Source: Gemmobacter serpentinus (lineage in GTDB: Bacteria > Pseudomonadota > Alphaproteobacteria > Rhodobacterales > Rhodobacteraceae). Taken from it: DNA of 64,000 bases. Below are positions 58,641 to 64,000 of this stretch, in pieces (the first letter of the stretch is position 1; each line of letters opens with the position of its first letter). The translations under genes and the position numbers were made by a program. Below the pieces are notes generated by a model. That model saw nothing but the letters and a program-made list of their open reading frames with translations. It did not search any database and had not been told where the DNA came from. The DNA is taken from assembly GCF_008973825.1 (NCBI RefSeq), contig NZ_WCHR01000005.1:297271-361270 (forward strand). Reading direction: 5' to 3'.

Positions 58641-59567
58641 TCAAGATTTCGTGGCATTCACGACGGGCGTGACCGTGCGTCGCAACAAGTGTGCTTCGCG
58701 CAGGGTGATATAGCTGATCGCGGCGATGATGACCCCGCCCCCCAGCAGGACAAAGATATCGACCCCCTCGCCAAAGACCAGCCAGCCCAGCAGGGTGGCC
58801 CAGATCAGCTGCAGGAAGGTCACAGGCTGTGTCACCGTCATCGGTGCGACGCCAAAGGCGCGCGTCATGCAGTAATGGCCCGAGGTCGCAAAGGCCGCCA
58901 CCAGCGCAAGCGCCGCCAGTTGCGTCAGGCTGACCGGCACCCAGACCCAGAGGGCAAAGGGCAACAGCCCCAATGTGACGCAGATGCTCATCATGGCGAC
59001 GATGGTCGAGGCGGGAACCAACCCGCTCAGCCGTTTGGCAAAAAGGTAGGATGCGGCAAAGAAGAATGCCGCCGCCATTTGGGCAAAATGGCCGTCCGTC
59101 ACCTCGCGTAGTCCTGGGCGCAGCACGATCCCCGCCCCGAGGATGGCGACCACCACCGCAAGGATCCGGCGCATCGCCAGCACCTCACCGAAAAACAGCG
59201 CAGCCCCCAGCGTGACAAGGATCGGATTGAGATAGCCGATCGCTGTGACCTCAGCCACCGGCAGCCGTGCCATGGCGTGGAACCAGCAGATCACCGCGGC
59301 AGTATGGACGAGGCCGCGCAAGCCAAAAAGCGTCAGCGCACCGGGCGGGAACCCGCGACGCAGCATCGGCGCGACGGTCGGCAACAGGAACAGCACGCCG
59401 AAGGCAAAGCGCAGAAAGGCCGATTGGGCCGCGGGCAGGTCTGTCCCAAGCCCGCGCACCAACCCATTCACGCCCACGAAGCTGAGCCCCGAAGCCAGCA
59501 TCCACAGCACGCCCTGCACGGGCCGGTTTTCTTGCGACTGCACCATCCATCCGATGTGCACGGGCAT
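58641..59567 (-). CDS. EamA/DMT-family transporter
   Basis: 308 aa from ATG at 59567 (MPVHIGW); a start at 59546 would give 301 aa. Ten hydrophobic segments and two EamA repeats (AAQSAFLRFAFGVLFLLPTV in the first half; GVAPMTVTQPVTFLQLIWAT in the second). Substrate unknown. The frame continues upstream to 59777 but through tandem repeats, so the short start is preferred. Confidence 0.85.
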   Translation of the reverse strand: MPVHIGWMVQSQENRPVQGVLWMLASGLSFVGVNGLVRGLGTDLPAAQSAFLRFAFGVLFLLPTVAPMLRRGFPPGALTLFGLRGLVHTAAVICWFHAMARLPVAEVTAIGYLNPILVTLGAALFFGEVLAMRRILAVVVAILGAGIVLRPGLREVTDGHFAQMAAAFFFAASYLFAKRLSGLVPASTIVAMMSICVTLGLLPFALWVWVPVSLTQLAALALVAAFATSGHYCMTRAFGVAPMTVTQPVTFLQLIWATLLGWLVFGEGVDIFVLLGGGVIIAAISYITLREAHLLRRTVTPVVNATKS

Positions 59568-59592
59568 CCCGCTGCGGTGCAAGCGCCGCTTT

Positions 59593-59661
59593 GTGCCGGG
59601 CACAATCGATGCTCTGTGCGGGGCACAGCCAATGCTTAGTGCCGGGCACAATCGGTGAGCC
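59593..59661. repeat. Tandem repeat of palindromic 23-bp units
   Basis: GTGCCGGGCAC, GTGCGGGGCAC and GTGCCGGGCAC begin at 59593, 59616 and 59639, an exact 23-bp period; each core is itself an inverted repeat and is followed by an AATCGATGCTCT-like tail. A fourth, degenerate tail (GCAATCGATGCGC) follows near 59675. Lies between argO and the EamA gene, both leftward. Confidence 0.75.
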
Positions 59662-59798
59662 ATCTGGCGGCCCGCAATCGATGCGCGGGCCCAGCCGGAC
59701 CAGCTCATGGCCGTTTGGAACGAGCCCCGCGCCCAATCTCCTGGCCGCCGCCACCTCTGCATGGGGGCCGGCCGCAAAGACAGGCCGCAATGCCGCGC

Positions 59799-60404
59799 TC
59801 AACCGCCAAAGGCCAGCCCTGCCGCCAGCACCCACATCACGCAGCCCACCACGATTTCCAGCATGACCCAGGCACGCGGCTTGGCAAAGACCGGGGCCAG
59901 CAACCGCGCACCAAAGCCAAGGGCAGAGAAGAAGCTGAACGAGGCCGCGACCGCCGCCATGCCAAAGGCCATTTCATGCGGGGCATATTGCGCCGAGATC
60001 GACCCCACCAACACGACCGTATCCAGATAGACATGGGGGTTGGCCCAGGTGAACAGCAGGCACATGATGACGACCCGGCGCAGCGGCACCGGCCCCGCCC
60101 CTTGCGGCACCAGCGCCGCCCCACCGGCCCAGGCGGCGCGAAACCGCAGGGCCCCATATACGGTCAGAAAGGCCACGCCGAGCCAGCGCATCGCCTCGCC
60201 AAACCACGGCGCGGCGCGGGCGATGGCCCCGAAGCCACCGACCCCGGCGGCGATCAGCACCGCGTCAGAGCAGGCGCAGATCAGGACCACCGCCAGCACA
60301 TGTTCACGCCGCAGTCCCTGCCGCAGCACAAAGGCATTCTGCGCCCCGATGGCGACGATCAGGCTGAGCCCAACCAGATATCCCGCAATCACCGCATCCC
60401 ACAT
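59799..60404 (-). CDS. argO: LysE/ArgO-family amino-acid exporter
   Basis: 201 aa with five or six hydrophobic segments. LysE-family signature near the start (VGLSLIVAIGAQNAFVLRQG), and FTWANPHVYLDTVVLVGSI in the middle. Members export arginine or lysine. It is divergent from an ArgP-type LysR gene, the arrangement of lysE-lysG and argO-argP, which supports a basic-amino-acid role. Confidence 0.88.
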   Translation of the reverse strand: MWDAVIAGYLVGLSLIVAIGAQNAFVLRQGLRREHVLAVVLICACSDAVLIAAGVGGFGAIARAAPWFGEAMRWLGVAFLTVYGALRFRAAWAGGAALVPQGAGPVPLRRVVIMCLLFTWANPHVYLDTVVLVGSISAQYAPHEMAFGMAAVAASFSFFSALGFGARLLAPVFAKPRAWVMLEIVVGCVMWVLAAGLAFGG

Positions 60405-60491
60405 GGCACCCCCCAGCTGGCTTTGACTTGACTTAGCCGCGCGGCACAGGACAATCCAATTAATGTTTCTTCAACTAGATAAGAATGTCTA

Positions 60492-61376
60492 ATGCTGGAC
60501 TATCCCGCCCTTGCGGCCCTTGCGGCCGTGCATCGCCGCGGTGCCTTTGATCTGGCGGCGGCGCAGCTTGGCGTCACCCCTTCCGCGGTGTCGCAACGCA
60601 TCAAGGGGCTGGAGGATCGGATCGGCGCGCTGCTGGTCCGGCGCGGCCAGCCTTGCACAGCGACGGACACCGGCCTGCGCCTGATCCAGCATTTTGATGA
60701 GGTGATGCTGCTGGAGGCGGCTCTGCCCCTGCCCGATCCGCAACCGGCCACGCTGCGTATCGCGGTCAATGCCGACAGCCTTTCGACATGGGTGATCCCT
60801 GCCTTGGCCGCGGTGCCAGGGCTGCTGTTCGATATCGTGATCGACGACCAGGATGTCAGCCAGGATTGGCTGCGTCGGGGCGAGGTGGCAGGCGCGATCA
60901 CCTCGCATCCCGGCCCGCTTCAGGGGTGTGACACCGTCCCGCTCGGGCTGCTGCGCTATATCGCAACCGCCAGCCCCGCTTTCCTGCAGCACTGGCTGCC
61001 AGATGGCGTGACACGGCAGGGCATGGCCGCAGCGCCCGGCCTGACATATTCTGACCTCGACACGCTGCAACATGATTGGTTGCGCCGCGAATGCGGACCG
61101 GGGATCGTGTTCCCGACGCATCGCATCGCCTCGTCTCAGGGCTTTGTCGATGCGGCGCTTGCGGGCCTTGGCTGGGGGATGAACCCGTGGCCTTTGGTCA
61201 GCGCGCATCTCGCCGCCGGGCGACTGATCGAATTGCGCGCAGATCGTCCGCTGGATGTTGCGCTGCACTGGCAGTTCGCGCGCCGCACCGCACCGGCGCT
61301 GGCCCCGCTGACCCGGGCATTCCGGCGCGCGGCGGCGCAGGTGCTGCTGCCGCTGCCCGGTCAGAACACGGCCTGA
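60492..61376 (+). CDS. LysR-family regulator ArgP/LysG-like
   Basis: 294 aa. Winged HTH at residues 1-60 (LAALAAVHRRGAFDLAAAQL, GVTPSAVSQRIKGLEDRIG), effector domain from about 78 (ATLRIAVNADSLSTWVIPAL), matching ArgP/IciA/LysG. ATG at 60492 sits in an AT-rich control region of 87 bp shared with the exporter. Probably activates the exporter when Lys/Arg accumulates. Its end overlaps the next convergent gene by 16 bp. Confidence 0.9.
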   Translation: MLDYPALAALAAVHRRGAFDLAAAQLGVTPSAVSQRIKGLEDRIGALLVRRGQPCTATDTGLRLIQHFDEVMLLEAALPLPDPQPATLRIAVNADSLSTWVIPALAAVPGLLFDIVIDDQDVSQDWLRRGEVAGAITSHPGPLQGCDTVPLGLLRYIATASPAFLQHWLPDGVTRQGMAAAPGLTYSDLDTLQHDWLRRECGPGIVFPTHRIASSQGFVDAALAGLGWGMNPWPLVSAHLAAGRLIELRADRPLDVALHWQFARRTAPALAPLTRAFRRAAAQVLLPLPGQNTA

Positions 61377-61678
61377 ACCTCATACATCACGGGTTCGAAA
61401 CTGCGGGACAGCGTGCCGAACAGTCGGGTGCGTTCGCGCATTTCCGGGCTGCGCAGCATGGCCTGAAAATCCTCGCGCTGCTGCCATTGCGAGTAATTGG
61501 CGATGCGGGTGCGCGCGTCATTCATGTGCAGCCCCGCCGAGATAAAGCCCCGCTGATGCCGGATGAAGCTGTCAAACGCCTCCTCTAGCGCCTCCATCAG
61601 ATCATGGGCGGTGCCGGGTGTCACCTCGAAGGTGGTGATGACGGTCTGGCCGCGAAAGCTGGACGTGATCTCTGGCAT
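61361..61678 (-). CDS. Antibiotic biosynthesis monooxygenase-like (ABM) domain protein
   Basis: 105 aa, one ferredoxin-like alpha+beta ABM domain: TVITTFEVTPGTAHDLMEAL, then HQRGFISAGLHMNDARTRIA, NYSQWQQREDF. Such proteins act as small cofactor-free oxygenases, haem-degrading enzymes or stress proteins; which applies is unknown. Overlaps the 3' end of the LysR gene by 16 bp. Confidence 0.78.
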   Translation of the reverse strand: MPEITSSFRGQTVITTFEVTPGTAHDLMEALEEAFDSFIRHQRGFISAGLHMNDARTRIANYSQWQQREDFQAMLRSPEMRERTRLFGTLSRSFEPVMYEVQAVF

Positions 61679-61743
61679 ATGCGATCCTCCCTTGCCTTGT
61701 CAGGGCCCCTCCCGGACCCTGCCGGAACAGCGTAACATCGGAC

Positions 61744-61944
61744 ATGACAAAACCCATAGGCTTCCTAGACCCCGATCACCCGTTCTTTCGCAAAGCCGTG
61801 ACGCGCTGGCTGACCACCTTGGTGCCGCTGGCCTGGGCCACGGTTGAATTCATCAATGGCGCACCGGCCTGGGGCATCATGTTCGGCGCGGCCGGGGCCT
61901 ATGCCGGCTACAAACTTCTCATCGTCGGGCCGTCGAACAGGTGA
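61744..61944 (+). CDS. Small hypothetical membrane protein
   Basis: 66 aa with hydrophobic stretches TTLVPLAWATVEFI and GIMFGAAGAYAGYKLLIV, so one or two membrane passes. N-terminus MTKPIGFLDPDHPFFRKAVT. Not recognised, but small proteins of this look occur widely in Rhodobacteraceae. Overlaps the next convergent gene by 26 bp. Confidence 0.6.
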   Translation: MTKPIGFLDPDHPFFRKAVTRWLTTLVPLAWATVEFINGAPAWGIMFGAAGAYAGYKLLIVGPSNR

Positions 61945-62242
61945 CCCGGCCCCGCATCTCGCCGCTGTCGCCCTGCACGGTCGAGGGCACAAGGTGGCAC
62001 CCGGTCAGGCGCGGCACCAGATCGATCATGGTGGCGCGGATCGCCTGATGGCTGCCGCGCCCGGCCCAGCCAAGGCGTATCACCTCCACCTGATTGCCAT
62101 GCAGAAACAACACATAATCGCGCCCGTCGACATGCACCGCAAACCGTTTCGCCCCCATCATCACAGGGGCTGGCTGCGCCCCGCAGGCCGCAAGCAAGAG
62201 CAAGGTGATTCCCCGCGCGATCAGGGTCAGAAAATGGTCCAT
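61919..62242 (-). CDS. Putative lipoprotein
   Basis: 107 aa from ATG at 62242 (MDHFLTLIARGITLLLLAAC). Lipobox LAAC-G gives a lipid-anchored mature protein of about 87 residues, with FAVHVDGRDYVLFLHGNQVE and C-terminal CHLVPSTVQGDSGEMRGRVT. No family recognised. Confidence 0.6.
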   Translation of the reverse strand: MDHFLTLIARGITLLLLAACGAQPAPVMMGAKRFAVHVDGRDYVLFLHGNQVEVIRLGWAGRGSHQAIRATMIDLVPRLTGCHLVPSTVQGDSGEMRGRVTCSTARR

Positions 62243-62386
62243 GAACCCAGTTTGACGCAGCATCCCTAACCAAGCGTTAACTCGGACCAGCCGTTTTCCC
62301 CCGCTTCTCCGCGCAGCCTGCCCTCGCCCCTTGCCTCCGCGCCGATTTTCGCAAATAACCACCACAGGTTTTCCACGGAGTCAGCC

Positions 62387-62698
62387 ATGCGCGCACGCAT
62401 CTATCAGCCCGCCCGCAACGCCATGCAATCGGGCACAGCCAAGACCAAGGGCTGGGTGCTTGAATTTGCCCCGGATTCGGCGCGCGAGGTCGATCCGCTG
62501 ATGGGCTGGACTTCGACCACCGACACCAATACCCAGGTCAAGCTGCGCTTCGACACACGCGAAGCCGCCGAAGATTACGCCCGCGCGCGTGGCATTGATT
62601 TCGTCATCGCGGACCCGAATACCCGCAAGCCCAATATCCGCCAGCTTGGTTACGGCGAAAACTTCGCCACCAACCGCCGAGGTGCCTGGACCCACTGA
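62387..62698 (+). CDS. ETC complex I subunit (NDUFS4-like) protein
   Basis: 103 aa. Matches the small alphaproteobacterial homolog of mitochondrial complex I subunit NDUFS4: [20 protein letters not shown] at the N-terminus, [19 protein letters not shown] in the middle and the C-terminal [16 protein letters not shown]. It is an accessory subunit of NADH:quinone oxidoreductase, usually encoded away from the nuo operon, as here. ATG at 62387. Confidence 0.92.
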   Translation: MRARIYQPARNAMQSGTAKTKGWVLEFAPDSAREVDPLMGWTSTTDTNTQVKLRFDTREAAEDYARARGIDFVIADPNTRKPNIRQLGYGENFATNRRGAWTH

Positions 62699-62740
62699 TC
62701 GCGGTCTGGCCGCGGCACATCTTCGCATCGCTATCGGCCA

Positions 62741-63094
62741 TCAACATTGTCCTGCGATGGCGGACCGGCTTGGGATTGGCCCGGCAATCGCCCCCCATAG
62801 GTTCGTTTCGTCGTACCACCACACTGAGAATTTCTTCGGTATTTCCGGTCTTCTGCTCCACGCGCCTTGCGGCAAAAGTCTGGGCACTTTGCGGAAATGG
62901 TCAGAGATCCAGCCATAAGACCGCAACTGGCCCGTGTGACCATGACGAGGCCTGCAGTCGGGGTGCTCCTGGCGGTGGGAAAGGTCGAGCGGACAGCCCG
63001 CAAAGTTTATCTTGCCGGCAATCAGACGCGCGCGATGTGCATCGGTCAATTCGAACGCGCTGACATCTGCGTTGGCGGCGCGACTTTGGGTCAT
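62741..63094 (-). CDS. Doubtful hypothetical frame in the lower-GC tail
   Basis: 117 codons from ATG at 63094 (MTQSRAANADVSAFELTDAH). Some stretches look coding (AFELTDAHRARLIAGKINFA, GHTGQLRSYGWISDHFRKVP), but there is no clear ribosome-binding site and no family that I recognise. May be a degraded gene. Confidence 0.25.
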   Translation of the reverse strand: MTQSRAANADVSAFELTDAHRARLIAGKINFAGCPLDLSHRQEHPDCRPRHGHTGQLRSYGWISDHFRKVPRLLPQGAWSRRPEIPKKFSVWWYDETNLWGAIAGPIPSRSAIAGQC

Positions 63095-63396
63095 TGCTGC
63101 CCGACAGCGTTCGAAGCCCGGGCCAGACACACTTAACAGGCTGTCGGCGGATCCGGTAGAAGTTCACCCGACCGCTGATCGACAATGCGCAGCAGGCAGT
63201 CGCGCCACATGCGGGAGACAAAATGCTTGCTGAGTTCACAGCCCAGCCACATGAAAGTATTTCAGTGATGAAAAGTGCCACGTAGATGTTCCATTATCGC
63301 GTCGAAAAAACCAATGAAATCAAATACCCACTTTCTGAATGACGCATGCGCCCGTCCATTTTCGCCACATAGTTTGTCCCACCTCGGCAAAGCAAA
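63095..63396. other. No supported gene
   Basis: About 300 bp of lower-GC sequence. A short minus frame (63262-63465) crosses the terminator and overlaps the next gene's 3' end, so it is not accepted. Confidence 0.4.
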
Positions 63397-63418
63397 AGGG
63401 CCGGTGAACGCCGGCCCT
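63397..63418 (-). terminator. Rho-independent terminator of the HTH protein gene
   Basis: AGGGCCGG (63397-63404), 6-nt loop, CCGGCCCT (63411-63418). On the minus strand it is followed by TTTTGCTTT, and it begins 11 bases after the HTH-protein stop codon. Confidence 0.75.
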
Positions 63419-63428
63419 CTGCTTTCGA

Positions 63429-63851
63429 TCAGCCGATATCGGCGCAGCGGTAGATGGTCTGACATCGCTCGTGCAGCGGCAGGGGCGCAATGCCGCGGTC
63501 GGCCTGGATGATGGCTTCAGCGCCGGAGTTGCGGCGGGTTCGCGCGGCCAGCTGGGTCACGGTGATGTAGGTTCGCCGAAACTCTTCTAGGCTGTTTTCT
63601 GAAATATACCAGCGAAGCCACCCACTCTGGGGTTCGATCGCCATCACGCTTTCCACACATGCCCGGCTGATCAGGGCGCGCAGTGTCCGGATGTCGACGC
63701 CGATCATTCGAGCCGCCGTTCCCGGTGGCACCGCCCCATCGACAGGGCAGGAGATCGCCTCGCGCAGAGTGGGCAGGTGTACCCGGAATGCCCGGAACCT
63801 GCTGTCGCAGCCGACATCGCGGCGCAGGGGGGTATGAAGTTTCAGGATCAT
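63429..63851 (-). CDS. HTH protein resembling the C-terminal part of TniQ-like proteins
   Basis: 140 aa. Helix-turn-helix-like segments around GTAARMIGVDIRTLRALISR and ITVTQLAARTRRNSGAEAII, and a terminal IYRCADIG motif like the end of TniQ-type targeting proteins, which are normally 300-400 aa. It may be a truncated transposition gene or a small DNA-binding protein. ATG at 63851 lacks a strong ribosome-binding site. It has its own terminator. Confidence 0.4.
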   Translation of the reverse strand: MILKLHTPLRRDVGCDSRFRAFRVHLPTLREAISCPVDGAVPPGTAARMIGVDIRTLRALISRACVESVMAIEPQSGWLRWYISENSLEEFRRTYITVTQLAARTRRNSGAEAIIQADRGIAPLPLHERCQTIYRCADIG

Positions 63852-63897
63852 AGTCGTGACCCGGTCGGTTGGGCAGTGCAGACGATGCGCTGCCGTT

Positions 63898-63953
63898 GGG
63901 ATATTAAGCTACTCCGCGTTCCTTGGACAGTTTTCGGGGATATTTAAGCTACA
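63898..63953. repeat. Direct repeat pair near the window end
   Basis: GGGATATTAAGCTAC (63898-63912) and GGGGATATTTAAGCTAC (63937-63953), about 40 bp apart, one base different in length. The second overlaps the stop codon of a frame entering from the right edge. May mark an element end. Confidence 0.5.
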
Positions 63954-64000
63954 GCCTGTGCCTGCCGGTCGGTTTCGATTCTGTTGAAGTAGACCACGGC
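63944..64000 (-). CDS. 3' end of an unidentified gene (5' part outside the window)
   Basis: 18 codons (AVVYFNRIETDRQAQAVA) then TAA at 63944-63946. Too short to identify; could be the C-terminus of a transposase, judged only from the context. Confidence 0.3.
   Translation of the reverse strand, partial: AVVYFNRIETDRQAQAVA

Overview
The window is high-GC chromosomal DNA of an alphaproteobacterium, most likely of the Rhodobacteraceae/Paracoccaceae. The signs are the frc-type fructose ABC operon, an ETC complex I (NDUFS4-like) protein, the nrdR-ribD pair, RTX exoproteins, a carnitine dehydrogenase/thioesterase fusion next to a BKACE gene, and strong G/C third-position bias. No rRNA or tRNA gene was found. 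The species cannot be named from the sequence alone.

Layout. 1-3.2 kb: carnitine catabolism (partial lcdH-thioesterase fusion, BKACE cleavage enzyme, divergent GlxA/CdhR-type regulator). 3.3-7.0 kb: M3 oligopeptidase and an amino-acid ABC permease plus binding protein, without an ATPase gene. 7.2-8.3 kb: two genes of atypical composition (small membrane protein, P-loop kinase-like protein). 8.3-9.8 kb: membrane-anchored ThiF/MoeB-like protein and dUTPase. 9.9-15.7 kb: frcBCAK sugar import/kinase operon, an RbsD/FucU mutarotase and a ROK regulator. 15.8-18.6 kb: polA. 18.6-19.6 kb: remnant of an RND efflux adaptor gene and its TetR-type regulator. 19.9-26.8 kb: ketopantoate reductase-like gene, then xylR-xylFHG-xylA. 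27.0-30.3 kb: thiBPQ under a TPP riboswitch. 30.5-36.9 kb: dienoyl-CoA reductase, aminotransferase, EamA transporter and divergent hemE/hemC. 37-42.8 kb: GNAT, rimO, asmA-like, ribD, nrdR. 43-50 kb: Pho regulon (PHO-box candidate, pstSCAB-phoU-phoB). 50.2-57.0 kb: alpha/beta hydrolase, then two convergent RTX proteins (an M10-type metalloprotease and a 1324-aa propeller/RTX protein). 57.2-62.7 kb: ugd, EamA, argO/argP and several small proteins. 62.7-64 kb: gene-poor, lower-GC tail with probable mobile-element debris.

How the parts work together. Three of the ABC operons (frc, xyl, pst) start with the binding-protein gene, and each has one or more strong stem-loops directly after it. This would give more binding protein than membrane components. 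The thi operon lacks such a hairpin and instead shows a TPP aptamer followed by a hairpin that buries the thiB ribosome-binding site. Both sugar operons have ROK regulators, and a perfect 17-bp palindrome in front of frcB is the best operator candidate.

Most interesting points: the truncated efflux-adaptor remnant beside an apparently orphaned TetR regulator; the repeated binding-protein stem-loops; three short intergenic tandem-repeat loci (15 bp x 8, 15 bp x 4, 23 bp x 3); the PPC domain inserted within the RTX metalloprotease and the convergent giant RTX protein; and the 21-bp duplication at the nrdR/ribD overlap. I did not find a clearly new multi-gene defence or mobile system.
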